Assembly: GCA_017999835.1 (NCBI GenBank)
Contig: JAGNLA010000010.1
Span: forward strand, 1 to 61,109
Reading direction: 5' to 3'
Source of the DNA: Caldisericia bacterium
Lineage (GTDB): Bacteria; Caldisericota; Caldisericia; JAAYUI01
DNA length: 61,109 nt
The notes beneath the pieces were generated by a model, which had not been told where the DNA came from, searched no databases, and saw only the letters and a list, made by a program, of their open reading frames with translations. Of this stretch, positions 1-8,249 are shown piece by piece. The position numbers and the translations under genes were made by a program. How positions within the stretch are numbered: the first letter of the stretch is position 1; every line of letters begins with the position of its first letter.

Positions 1-153
1 ACTTGCAGGAGCTGCACTTGAGCTTCTGTCTTCTTACTTTATACAGTTTTGTGTTGCCACACCTTGGGCATGTTTTCATAGTCACCACCATTGTAATGCA
101 TTTGGTGGCTCATTTGGAGAATTACCCCAATTCTTAAAGCAACTCTCATCTCG

Positions 154-660
154 ATGCCAGAAGGCGATTTCAATGAAAATTTGAATCTAATGCTCAAGAC
201 TGTTCTTGGTAGGTATGGCAGGGTAATTGGTCTTTTCCTAATCGTTGCACTTCTCTATATCGCATTGATTATTGCTTTCGTCATCCTTGCGGTTATCTTT
301 GGCTTGCTCGCAAAATTGATCGGTATTGTCGCAGTATGGCTGATGGTGCTGGTCATTATCGCAGCAGCACTCTTCATCGCCTACTTTGCAATTCCAATTT
401 TCTACTTTGCACCATTTGATGTAGTGCTCACAGACAAGCCGTTGATGGCATGCGTCACAGATGCCTTGAATGCAAAAGCTTACAGGTTCCCGCTCATCGG
501 AATCTTGATTTTGTTTGGAATAGCCAGCGGGATAGTCACATCGATTTTTGGATTCATCCCAATCCCACTATTGCTCCCAATCATTGCCTCAGTGCTTTCA
601 GTGATTCTCTACACAATCATCTACCCATTCTACAAGGAATACGCAGGCGCACCACTCTGA
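154..660 (+). CDS. polytopic membrane protein, possibly 5'-truncated
   Basis: Unrecognised integral membrane protein of 168 residues. After a short polar N-terminus there are two long hydrophobic stretches (about residues 22-55 and 60-92) and two or three more near the C-terminus (about 112-160). The stretch around residues 17-30 (LGRYGRVIGLF) resembles FSKYGRLLGIF in the middle of the next gene's product, so the two are probably paralogues. In that alignment this reading frame begins only at the paralogue's midpoint. The ATG has no ribosome binding site and stops lie just upstream in the same frame, so the N-terminal half may be lost to a frameshift or sit in another frame beyond the window edge. 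It ends at a strong terminator. Function unknown. Confidence 0.6.
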   Translation: MPEGDFNENLNLMLKTVLGRYGRVIGLFLIVALLYIALIIAFVILAVIFGLLAKLIGIVAVWLMVLVIIAAALFIAYFAIPIFYFAPFDVVLTDKPLMACVTDALNAKAYRFPLIGILILFGIASGIVTSIFGFIPIPLLLPIIASVLSVILYTIIYPFYKEYAGAPL

Positions 661-677
661 TTTTGTTTGATGCTATC

Positions 678-709
678 AATACCCCCGCAAAATGCGGGGG
701 TATTTTTTT
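678..709 (+). terminator. Rho-independent terminator
   Basis: A perfect 12-bp stem (678-689 with 693-704, core CCCCCGC/GCGGGGG) with a three-base loop is followed by a run of seven T. It lies 18 bp after the first membrane-protein gene and closes that transcript. Confidence 0.93.
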
Positions 710-717
710 AGAAACCA

Positions 718-745
718 TTGCCTAAAAATAGTTTTTTGTTATAAG
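718..745 (+). promoter_or_regulatory. candidate sigma-70-type promoter
   Basis: TTGCCT at 718-723 and TATAAG at 740-745 are separated by 16 bp. It follows directly on the terminator and precedes the next membrane-protein gene, leaving a leader of about 35 nt that contains a GGAGG ribosome binding site. Confidence 0.5.
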
Positions 746-786
746 TTTATCGAAGCAAATATTGTTTTGAAAAATGGAGGATTGTA

Positions 787-1644
787 ATGATTGGGATTTT
801 TGATTCATTAAAGAAAATGTTCAGGGACAACGGGCCTGCGTTGATTGTTTATTGCGTTACAAGTCTTCTCCTGATGTCCATGCTTTTACTGCCAGTGTTA
901 AAGATCGTTGAAATAGGCACAAGTGTAGAATGGAAGTTCTCAGAACACTTTTTCATGTCCCAAATTGTTGGTTTGGGTGCCTCAACTTACATGCTATGGA
1001 TAATATACATTTTCTTTGTATCTCCTTTTCTGTATGGCTATATCATGGCAATGCTTGGGCAGGATAATATCGGTCCAATCCAAGCTATCAAGGCCTGCTT
1101 CTCAAAGTATGGCAGGCTCCTCGGAATATTCTCGCTTTATTATGTTGCTCAGGTTGCCATCTCTTCAATTGGTGGTTTTGTGTTGTATTTGTTCTTTGTC
1201 ATTCCATTGTTTTTGGTGCTTTACTACTCATCGGTTTTGACAATTGGATTACTGGTAATTGTTACGCTGATCGTGTGGTTCTTCTATATTTATTTTATAG
1301 AGTCAACTTTTAAGGTTTGTGTTTTTGAAGCCTTCTTTTCAAAAGACACTGTCGTAAAGGCTATTGACAACTCATTCTCCAAAACAGGAAAGCACAGAAC
1401 CAGGTTTGCAGCAGTAATTTTTTGCTGTGATGTTGGTATGTTGATACTGGTTGCCCTGTCGGTTGTTTTAGCTTTCTATGGTTTTTCGTATATGCCAATC
1501 GTGGGAGTAGCCATCTATTTGCTGGTTTATCCGTTGCTGGTAATGAGTTTGTGTCATCCGGTTTATCAGGATTTCAGAAAGCAGTTTGACGAACCTGCGC
1601 CAGTTCTTCAGGCAACAGAGCAGATTACAAACACAAATCTGTAA
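787..1644 (+). CDS. polytopic membrane protein (paralogue 2)
   Basis: A 285-residue integral membrane protein without a recognised catalytic motif. About six hydrophobic segments are visible: roughly residues 18-40, 55-92, 108-140, 143-180, 215-240 and 243-262. The start is fixed by GGAGG at 776-780, six bases before the ATG. It resembles the flanking membrane proteins in its general plan (cytoplasmic N-terminal amphipathic helix, a luminal loop, then a block of helices), so the region looks like a tandem-duplicated family. Families such as DUF4013 or Yip1-like membrane proteins have a similar look, but I see no diagnostic motif. Function unknown. Confidence 0.8.
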   Translation: MIGIFDSLKKMFRDNGPALIVYCVTSLLLMSMLLLPVLKIVEIGTSVEWKFSEHFFMSQIVGLGASTYMLWIIYIFFVSPFLYGYIMAMLGQDNIGPIQAIKACFSKYGRLLGIFSLYYVAQVAISSIGGFVLYLFFVIPLFLVLYYSSVLTIGLLVIVTLIVWFFYIYFIESTFKVCVFEAFFSKDTVVKAIDNSFSKTGKHRTRFAAVIFCCDVGMLILVALSVVLAFYGFSYMPIVGVAIYLLVYPLLVMSLCHPVYQDFRKQFDEPAPVLQATEQITNTNL

Positions 1645-1659
1645 AATCAGCATCCTTAT

Positions 1660-1688
1660 TTGATTTGTCCAGTTCATGACGGTATAAT
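1660..1688 (+). promoter_or_regulatory. promoter for a leaderless transcript
   Basis: TTGATT (1660-1665), a 17-bp spacer and a consensus TATAAT (1683-1688). Only eight bases separate the -10 box from the ATG at 1697 and no ribosome binding site is present, so transcription should begin at or next to the start codon. Confidence 0.65.
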
Positions 1689-1696
1689 CCAAACTC

Positions 1697-2500
1697 ATGG
1701 AACATGTCAGTAACGGACTGAAAAAAGTGATGGGGTTGGTTACCAAGAAACCAAGAGATATGCTTGGTTTTGTGATAATCGTCATGATTGTAGCTTTCTT
1801 GGGTTTTTTGCCAGTTCTTTTGCTCAACAAATCCTGGCTGGATTCATCGCAATTCATAAAGACATTCTATGACGCAGCAAGAAACAGCGTTGCAGGCGGT
1901 ACTGATGTTTTGGCATCCCTCAATCCGTCCAACCTTGGCGCTGCCGGATACTGGGTTTTTGCCAGCTCACTTTGGAGATATCTTATTCTAATTCCACTTG
2001 AAATCGCTCTTTTGCTGCCGATGCTAAAGTACGAAAAAACCACAAATATTTTAAAAAACCTGCGATTTTTCCCTGCCGTTGTGGCAACTCAAGTCATTTC
2101 TGGTTTTATAATCATTGCAACTGCCTTGGTTGGCATATTGGTAACCATTGCCCTTGTGGCGGGTGCTGCAGCTCCGTTTTTCATGATCATTGTTTTGTTG
2201 GCGGTATTGTCTTTGGTGGTGGTGCTGATTATAGCTCCTTTCGGATTTGTGCTTGATGGGATGCCATTGTTCAAGTCTATTGGTTTTTCTTTCAACAACT
2301 CGCTGCGGCATGGTATGGTTATTTTCCTTACGCTGATTGTCCCATCTGTTATCGTGTCGACGGTTAACAGTTGGATTGGAAACATCGGTTTGGTCAGTGA
2401 TTTCATCTCTCTGGCGTTCTTTGTGCCGCAGTATTGCATCTTGCATTCGGTTTATGAAAGGATGATTCAAGATGTTGCAAAAAATCCTGCAAACATTTAA
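1697..2500 (+). CDS. polytopic membrane protein (paralogue 3)
   Basis: Integral membrane protein of 267 residues with no recognised family motif. Hydrophobic segments lie near residues 25-48, 82-112, 128-185, 210-228 and 235-255. It has a separate promoter rather than sharing the previous gene's transcript, and it lacks a Shine-Dalgarno sequence, so leaderless translation is inferred. Its 3' end overlaps the next gene by 29 bp, which implies coupled expression. The N-terminal plan (short amphipathic helix, first membrane span, 50-residue loop) is shared with the following protein. Function unknown. Confidence 0.8.
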   Translation: MEHVSNGLKKVMGLVTKKPRDMLGFVIIVMIVAFLGFLPVLLLNKSWLDSSQFIKTFYDAARNSVAGGTDVLASLNPSNLGAAGYWVFASSLWRYLILIPLEIALLLPMLKYEKTTNILKNLRFFPAVVATQVISGFIIIATALVGILVTIALVAGAAAPFFMIIVLLAVLSLVVVLIIAPFGFVLDGMPLFKSIGFSFNNSLRHGMVIFLTLIVPSVIVSTVNSWIGNIGLVSDFISLAFFVPQYCILHSVYERMIQDVAKNPANI

Positions 2501-3353
2501 AACTGCATTCAAGCTCGTTCGCATGACGTGGTTGAGATTGATTCTCCTTTGGATTATTTTGACTGTCGTTGCATACGGTATCAACTTTTTTATTCCTAGG
2601 ATATCATCCTATGTCTCAGGTAAAGGATTCAACGATACGGGTTCGCCATTCTACCAGTGGTCGAATTTCGAAAACAAACTCCTTGACAATGGCATGTCGG
2701 AGCTGAAGAATCTTAGCAAGACCAATGTATTCTTCCTTGCAATATACGGTTTGATGGAGTTTGTTGTTCACAACACACTGTTGTCGCTGATAGCAGGTTT
2801 GTACGCTTTCTTTATGCTTGGCGCACTCAAGCGTAACGATTTTGGCTTAAGGATGATGGCTTCGTCGATCAAACCAGCTTTTAGATTCGCATTTGGCCTG
2901 TGGTTCGTCATCATTCTGCTGCTTTTTGCCGGATTAATTGGGGCGGTGGAGCAGATTTACTACTATTCCCAATCGTCTCCTGATTCGCTTTCAATGCTTG
3001 CTGCCTGGTCGTTAGCTGGTTCTGTGGTCGTTATTGCTTTGTGTGTGCTTTTTATCAGGCTGTCTCCGCTACCATATGTTAGGGCCGAATCATCCGAACG
3101 TTTCGTAGATTCTATTAGATATGCCTTCCATCTGACGTCTGCCAACTTCTGGTTCATCATCATTATGTTGGCTCCGTTTGTTGTTGGCTCATTCGTCCTA
3201 TTCCATTACACCAGGTCGATTCCGGTTGTCAGCACTGTCACGCAACAATTCGGAATCCTCATGGTTATAGTTGTTGAATCATGCGTTTACAACACTCTCA
3301 CCACTTTCAAGGAGAGCGCAAAGACAAACGAGAATGCGCTAAGACTGGGTTAG
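2472..3353 (+). CDS. polytopic membrane protein (paralogue 4)
   Basis: A 293-residue membrane protein, last of the tandem group. The first span is at about residues 20-42, followed by a polar loop of some 70 residues and then about five spans (roughly 92-118, 135-160, 178-200, 225-245, 255-275). Its start lies inside the end of the previous gene (29-bp overlap), so translational coupling is likely. The polar stretches carry no conserved acidic or metal-binding motif that would suggest an enzyme. A transporter-accessory or membrane-organising role is possible but not shown. Function unknown. Confidence 0.8.
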   Translation: MLQKILQTFKTAFKLVRMTWLRLILLWIILTVVAYGINFFIPRISSYVSGKGFNDTGSPFYQWSNFENKLLDNGMSELKNLSKTNVFFLAIYGLMEFVVHNTLLSLIAGLYAFFMLGALKRNDFGLRMMASSIKPAFRFAFGLWFVIILLLFAGLIGAVEQIYYYSQSSPDSLSMLAAWSLAGSVVVIALCVLFIRLSPLPYVRAESSERFVDSIRYAFHLTSANFWFIIIMLAPFVVGSFVLFHYTRSIPVVSTVTQQFGILMVIVVESCVYNTLTTFKESAKTNENALRLG

Positions 3354-3354
3354 T

Positions 3355-3381
3355 TTGACAGCTTGAATATAATTCTATAGA
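3355..3381 (+). promoter_or_regulatory. possible promoter of the sensor kinase gene
   Basis: A consensus TTGACA (3355-3360) starts just after the preceding stop codon. With a 15-bp spacer it faces TATAGA (3376-3381). A better-looking TATAAT (3368-3373) lies too close to this -35 box. No ribosome binding site precedes the ATG at 3394. The short spacer makes this call weak. Confidence 0.35.
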
Positions 3382-3393
3382 ATTCTAGCATCT

Positions 3394-5145
3394 ATGAATC
3401 TGTGGACTAGACTTTTTCTGATCTTTATGGTTTGTATGTTAATGACCCTGATTTTTCTGGGTATATATTTGACGTTGAACCTAAGGGATTTTCAGATTAA
3501 GCAAACTCAGACCTGGCTGTTGCTTCAAGGTAGGATAATTGAACCCAAGATAAGAAACATCCTCACTTCTACGCCAACTTTTACTACAGACTACGATATG
3601 CAAAGTGAGCTGGATGATTACACCAGATTTGTCGGAATTACGGTTTTAGATTCGAATGGAAGAGTTATTTATAGCTCCGTAACGACTAAATCTGATGACT
3701 GGAGTCAGAAACCGGAGATATCTTCAATTCTTGAACGTAGGGAAAATGGCGTTTCGCGACGGTCGGTTTCAAGCAAGGAGATGATTTTTGTTTCTTTACC
3801 AGTCGTATCGTACTCTTCTGCTGAAAAAATTGTTGGCATCATCGACTTGAATCTCCCCCTGGGCAATTTAGGTGACCAAACGAACCAATCGGTGAGATTT
3901 ATTTTTGCAACTTTCCTTATCGCAATGCTGCTTGGCGTATTGTTTATTTACAATGTCGTACAGGTGCAGACAGAACCCCTCAGAAAACTTATCATGGTTG
4001 CATCAGCAATTTCAGCTGGGGAGTACAAAAAAGAATTTGAAGTCCATGGTACCGATGAGGTTGGTCAACTCTCCAAAGCGCTTCAGGTGATGGTTACCAA
4101 GCTAAAGGCTGCCATCTCGATAGCGGCAAACGAGAGGTCTACTCTTCAAGGGGTTTTTGAGGGTGTAGTCGACGGCCTTGTGCTTATAGACATGGATGGC
4201 AGGGTTCAGTTGGCAAACCTCGCGACGTTTACCATGTTTGGTATTGAAGAAAAAAACCTTGATGGCATGCTAATTGAGGATACTGATTTTCCTCAGGATT
4301 TTATAGATTTCATCAAGCAGGCAAAGGCAAACTCCGAGACCGAAATCAGATTCAACAAGCCACAGAGAAGATTCGTTAGAATCAGGGTTGCTCAGGTAAC
4401 TCAGGAAGACGAAACTCTCGGCATGCTGGCTATCTGCGAGGACGTAACCAGAATAAGGCTTTTAGAGGCAAATGAGCGTGAGTTTACGCAGTACATCAGC
4501 CATGAGCTCAAGACCCCACTGGCATCATTGTCTGCCTCGGTGGAAACAATCCAGACGTCAGCCAAAAATGACCCAAAGGCACAAGCACATTTCCTTAACA
4601 ACATCAATGAAGACATAGTCAGGCTGACAAAGCTCGTTAATTCACTGCTCACATACCAAAGAATTCAGGCTGCTCCTGATGAAATGAACAGATTCGGTGT
4701 GGTAGAGTTGATATTGGAAGTACACTCAAAATTCCTTGCCTATGCCAACAAAAAGGGCATATTACTCGACATCGATGTTCCAGACGATGAGTATGAGATC
4801 ATTGCTGCCAGAGACAGGATAACCCAGGTGTTGATAAATCTTGTCGACAACGCTTTGAGGTTTACCAAGAAAAATGGAACCGTTGCCTTGAAGGTGGAAG
4901 CCTTGACCAAAAGTGTCAGGATTTCGGTTATTGATACCGGCGTAGGCATACCCAAAGAGTATCTTGGCAGGCTGGGTGAGCGTTTCATCAAAATTCCGCG
5001 CAAAGACCATCAGTTTGATACCAACATCGGTTTGGGTGTGGCAATCTGCAAGGAAATCCTTAAGCGGCACGGTTCAATTCTGGAGATTGATTCAGAAGAA
5101 AATATCGGGACAACATTCAGCTTCACGCTTAAAAGAGCTTCCTGA
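3394..5145 (+). CDS. membrane sensor histidine kinase (HAMP-PAS-HisKA-HATPase)
   Basis: A two-component sensor kinase of 583 residues. A transmembrane segment near residues 5-26 and a second near 168-190 enclose a small extracytoplasmic sensor domain of about 140 residues. HAMP (about 190-240) and a PAS domain (about 250-350) follow. The dimerisation domain carries the phosphoacceptor His370 in SHELKTPLA. The ATPase domain shows an N-box (INLVDNALRF) and a G1 box (DTGVGIP). This is the PhoR/WalK-like layout. No response-regulator gene is adjacent, so the partner must be encoded elsewhere. The gene sits directly upstream of the rpsB operon but has its own spacing and no shared function with it. 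Signal unknown. Confidence 0.92.
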   Translation: MNLWTRLFLIFMVCMLMTLIFLGIYLTLNLRDFQIKQTQTWLLLQGRIIEPKIRNILTSTPTFTTDYDMQSELDDYTRFVGITVLDSNGRVIYSSVTTKSDDWSQKPEISSILERRENGVSRRSVSSKEMIFVSLPVVSYSSAEKIVGIIDLNLPLGNLGDQTNQSVRFIFATFLIAMLLGVLFIYNVVQVQTEPLRKLIMVASAISAGEYKKEFEVHGTDEVGQLSKALQVMVTKLKAAISIAANERSTLQGVFEGVVDGLVLIDMDGRVQLANLATFTMFGIEEKNLDGMLIEDTDFPQDFIDFIKQAKANSETEIRFNKPQRRFVRIRVAQVTQEDETLGMLAICEDVTRIRLLEANEREFTQYISHELKTPLASLSASVETIQTSAKNDPKAQAHFLNNINEDIVRLTKLVNSLLTYQRIQAAPDEMNRFGVVELILEVHSKFLAYANKKGILLDIDVPDDEYEIIAARDRITQVLINLVDNALRFTKKNGTVALKVEALTKSVRISVIDTGVGIPKEYLGRLGERFIKIPRKDHQFDTNIGLGVAICKEILKRHGSILEIDSEENIGTTFSFTLKRAS

Positions 5146-5161
5146 TTTAATCTTTACCAGT

Positions 5162-5190
5162 TTGACATGCATTTTGCTTCACTATAAAAT
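5162..5190 (+). promoter_or_regulatory. promoter of the rpsB operon
   Basis: A consensus TTGACA (5162-5167), 17-bp spacer and TAAAAT (5185-5190). The predicted leader is about 78 nt, long enough for a ribosomal-protein S2 autoregulatory structure, though I see no clear conserved fold. Confidence 0.65.
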
Positions 5191-5274
5191 CTCACAGTTG
5201 GAGTACTCACATCGCGGATGCTTTCGGTGAAAGTAAATAATGACCGTGATGGCGGAAAAACCGGAAGGAGTAAT

Positions 5275-6105
5275 ATGAGCGTAGTAAATATGAAGCATTT
5301 GCTCGAAGCAGGCGTGCACTTTGGTCACCAGACAAAGAGATGGAACCCGAGGATGAAACAGTTCATCTTCACGGCCAGGAATGGCATCCACATCATCGAC
5401 TTGAGAATCACAGCCGAAAAGTGCGAAGAAGCTTATGCAAGAGTCCGTGACATTGCATCAAGGGGCGGAAACATCATCTTCATCGGCACCAAGAAGCAGG
5501 CACAGGACATCGTAAAAGAAGAAGCAAAGCGTTGCGGTGCCCACTATGTAAACCAGAGATGGTTCGGTGGCACACTGACAAACTTCACAACAATCCACAC
5601 AAGAATCGAAAGGCTCCGTGAGCTTGAAGAAAAAGAAGTAACCGGAGAACTCAAGCGCCTTCCAATCAAGGAATACATGAGGATGAAGAACCTCCGCGAA
5701 AAACTTACAAAGTTCCTTGATGGCCTCAAGCATATGGATACCCTGCCAGAAGCGATTTTTGTCACCGACACAATCAAAGACCACGCTGCCGTCATTGAAG
5801 CAAAAAAGATTGGCATCACAGTCATCGGCATCACTGATACCAACTCAGATCCTGGCGAAGTCAACATCCCAATCCCAGGCAACGACGACGCAATCCGTTC
5901 AATCAAGTACTTCACACAGCTCATCGCCAACGCAATGATCGAAGGTCGTGAAGGTGTCGACCAGCTCCAGCAGGATGATTCAAACAAGAGCGAAGAAGAT
6001 ATCGAAGGCGAAGACGCAATGAAGGAAATTGAAAAGATAACAGACGACACGATCCTGCATGAAGCGGAAGAGAAGTGGTCTGAATACGACGAAGAGGAGG
6101 CATAA
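5275..6105 (+). CDS. rpsB: 30S ribosomal protein S2
   Basis: Ribosomal protein S2, 276 residues, a component of the small-subunit head and platform. The N-terminus shows the signature MKHLLEAGVHFGHQT, followed by W-N-P-R-M and later FVTDT and GITDTNSDP, all typical of the family. An upstream in-frame ATG at 5218 is rejected because AGGAG lies just before the ATG at 5275 and the family begins there. It has an acidic C-terminal tail of about 45 residues rich in Glu and Asp. It heads a conserved operon with tsf, pyrH and frr. Only four bases separate it from tsf. Confidence 0.98.
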   Translation: MSVVNMKHLLEAGVHFGHQTKRWNPRMKQFIFTARNGIHIIDLRITAEKCEEAYARVRDIASRGGNIIFIGTKKQAQDIVKEEAKRCGAHYVNQRWFGGTLTNFTTIHTRIERLRELEEKEVTGELKRLPIKEYMRMKNLREKLTKFLDGLKHMDTLPEAIFVTDTIKDHAAVIEAKKIGITVIGITDTNSDPGEVNIPIPGNDDAIRSIKYFTQLIANAMIEGREGVDQLQQDDSNKSEEDIEGEDAMKEIEKITDDTILHEAEEKWSEYDEEEA

Positions 6106-6109
6106 AAAT

Positions 6110-6961
6110 ATGTCAGCAGAACTTGTTAAGCAACTTAGAGAGATAACCGGCGCCGGAATCATGGAGTGCAAGAAGGCACTTGAGGAGTCAGCATACGACA
6201 TCGACAAAGCAATCGACGTCCTTAAGCAGAAGGGTATCGTAAAGGCAGCAAAAAAAGCAGATAGAAGTACGTCTGAAGGCAGAATTGGCATTGCCCTCTC
6301 AGCTGACAGGAAATCACTTGCCTACATCAGTCTCAGCTGTGAAACCGACTTTGTAGCCAAGAATTCAGAGTTTGTCGCTCTGGCTGATAAAGTTGCAAAG
6401 ATAGCCCTTGATGGAAATATCGTAGATCTCAACAAACTTCTTTCGGCAAAGACATCCGATGGCACAGTTGACGAAGTTATCAAAGCCGCAATCGCAAAGA
6501 TTGGCGAAAACATCAAGTGCGACGATGTCAAAATCGTCACTGCCGAAAAAGGCATCCTTGAATACTACGCCCACCTGGGATCAAAGCTTATAGTCATAAT
6601 GGAGATCAAGGGTGACGAATCCAAGAAAGATGGACTCGTAAAACTCGCTCATGAGCTCTCACTGCAAATTGCAATGGACAATCCGGAATATGTCAACAGA
6701 GACCAGGTTCCATCTGATATCGTTGACAGAGAAAAGAACAATCTCATGCAGACACCGGAAATTCAGTCCAAGCCAGAAGGCGTAAGGGCAAAAGTCATTG
6801 AAGGAAAGCTTGTTGCATTCTTTGAAACATGCTGCCTTCTCGACCTTCCGTACATCAGGGAACAGAAAAAGAGAGTTTCCGAAGTTGTCGCAGAGACTTC
6901 AAAGGAAATTGGCTCACCAATAGAAATTGTTTCATTCAAGAGAGTATCTATCGGAAAGTAG
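6110..6961 (+). CDS. tsf: translation elongation factor Ts
   Basis: EF-Ts, 283 residues, the guanine-nucleotide exchange factor that regenerates EF-Tu-GTP in the cytoplasm. The N-terminal UBA-like domain carries ELREITGAGIM-type sequence (here LREITGAGIMECKKAL), and the core contains the EF-Tu contact motif SCETDFVAKN. The start at 6110 follows an AGAGGAGG ribosome binding site, and the family begins with MSAELVKQLRE-like sequence. It lies four bases after rpsB, the standard partner, and seven bases before pyrH. Length is normal for a bacterial EF-Ts with a complete C-terminal domain. Confidence 0.98.
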   Translation: MSAELVKQLREITGAGIMECKKALEESAYDIDKAIDVLKQKGIVKAAKKADRSTSEGRIGIALSADRKSLAYISLSCETDFVAKNSEFVALADKVAKIALDGNIVDLNKLLSAKTSDGTVDEVIKAAIAKIGENIKCDDVKIVTAEKGILEYYAHLGSKLIVIMEIKGDESKKDGLVKLAHELSLQIAMDNPEYVNRDQVPSDIVDREKNNLMQTPEIQSKPEGVRAKVIEGKLVAFFETCCLLDLPYIREQKKRVSEVVAETSKEIGSPIEIVSFKRVSIGK

Positions 6962-6967
6962 GTCTTT

Positions 6968-7699
6968 ATGCCAGTTGGCGGATCGGAACCTAAGTATCGC
7001 AGAATATTGCTGAAACTTTCAGGCGAATCGCTTTTAGGTGAAAAGGGTTTTGGCATTGATGTCAATTTTATCACCAAGGTGGCTCAGGTGCTTATCGATC
7101 TGCACAACCAAAACGTCCAGATTGCCATCGTTGTTGGAGGTGGCAATATCTGGAGAGGCAAAGACGGAGTGGCTCTTGGCATGGACAAAGTCAATGCCGA
7201 CTATATGGGCATGCTCGCAACCTGCATGAATGGACTTGCGTTGCAAACTGTCATCGAAAAGATGGGTACTCCAACCCGTCTTCAGACGGCTATAGCGATG
7301 CACCAGCTTGCAGAACCATACATTCAAAGAAAGGCAATCCGACACTTGGAAAAGGGTCGGATTGTCATTTTCGCAGCCGGGACTGGCAACCCGTTCTTTT
7401 CAACCGACACATCGGCTGCCCTTCGTGCTGCAGAAATCAAGGCCGACTGTCTGATGAAAGCAACGAAAATTGACGGCATCTATACGGATGATCCGGCAAA
7501 AAACCACGACAGTAAAAAACTTGAGCGAGTCACTTACACTGACATTCTTGCCAAGAATCTACAGGTAATGGATGGTGCAGCCGTGGCCATTTGCCGTGAA
7601 AATAATATTCCGATAGTTGTCTTCTCGCTCGTTGACCCAGCAAACATCATCAAAGTCGTTTATGGAGAAGAAATCGGTTCAACTGTTAATGGAGGCTAG
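6968..7699 (+). CDS. pyrH: uridylate kinase (UMP kinase)
   Basis: UMP kinase, 243 residues, which phosphorylates UMP to UDP with ATP in pyrimidine nucleotide synthesis. It belongs to the amino-acid-kinase fold: LLKLSGESLLG near the N-terminus, VVGGGNIWRG for phosphate binding, and GTGNPFFSTDTSAALRA, the bacterial PyrH signature. Placement between tsf and frr is the common bacterial order. The stop lies two bases before the frr start, so the two are translated together. Confidence 0.98.
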   Translation: MPVGGSEPKYRRILLKLSGESLLGEKGFGIDVNFITKVAQVLIDLHNQNVQIAIVVGGGNIWRGKDGVALGMDKVNADYMGMLATCMNGLALQTVIEKMGTPTRLQTAIAMHQLAEPYIQRKAIRHLEKGRIVIFAAGTGNPFFSTDTSAALRAAEIKADCLMKATKIDGIYTDDPAKNHDSKKLERVTYTDILAKNLQVMDGAAVAICRENNIPIVVFSLVDPANIIKVVYGEEIGSTVNGG

Positions 7700-7700
7700 C

Positions 7701-8249
7701 ATGGATACAAAAATGATTGAACAGAAGATGGACAAAACCATCCAGTCTTTGCAGCAGAATTTCGTAGGCTTGAGGGCTGGCAGAGTAACGCCGGCCATTG
7801 TTGGCAAAGTCACAGTCGATGCTTATGGTTCTCAGATGCCTCTTCCGCAGGTGGCAAACGTCGGTTGTCCTGATGGAAGAACCGTCATAATTGAACCATG
7901 GGACAAGGGTCTAATAAAAGAGGTTGTCACTTCACTCCAGAAAGCCAACCTTGGCGCAAATCCGATATCTGATGGAAACTTAATCAAACTACCTTTCCCT
8001 CCACTTTCTCAGGAGCGCAGACAGGAACTGGCAAAGTTAGTCAAGAAATATGGCGAAGAAGCGAAAGTTGCCATCAGAAACATCAGACGCGACCTTATCG
8101 AAGAAACGAAAAAGGCCGAAAAAAACAAGGAAATCTCTGAGGACGAGAAGTTCAAAAGAGAAGATGAAATCTCCAAAGTGGCAGAAAAGTTTACAAAAGA
8201 TATTGACAAACTAACTGCCGCCAAGGAAAAGGAAATTCTTGAACTCTGA
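7701..8249 (+). CDS. frr: ribosome recycling factor
   Basis: Ribosome recycling factor, 182 residues, which with EF-G splits the post-termination ribosome. It shows LRAGRVTPAI near the N-terminus, the domain II region around IEPWDKG, and the C-terminal three-helix-bundle motif with RRDLIEETKKAEK. The start at 7701 is chosen because GGAGG lies at 7691-7695; a further upstream frame extension runs over pyrH and lacks family similarity. It overlaps the next gene uppS by 11 bp. Confidence 0.98.
   Translation: MDTKMIEQKMDKTIQSLQQNFVGLRAGRVTPAIVGKVTVDAYGSQMPLPQVANVGCPDGRTVIIEPWDKGLIKEVVTSLQKANLGANPISDGNLIKLPFPPLSQERRQELAKLVKKYGEEAKVAIRNIRRDLIEETKKAEKNKEISEDEKFKREDEISKVAEKFTKDIDKLTAAKEKEILEL

Noticed and set aside
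2-184. Open reading frame running from the window edge on the + strand in frame 2
   Set aside because: It could be the tail of an upstream gene or the displaced N-terminus of the first membrane protein, but 60 codons with a His/Cys-rich, non-membrane sequence are too little evidence for a call.
5190-5274. Riboswitch or ribosomal-protein leader before rpsB
   Set aside because: The leader is about 80 nt but I could not find a conserved S2-leader fold by eye.
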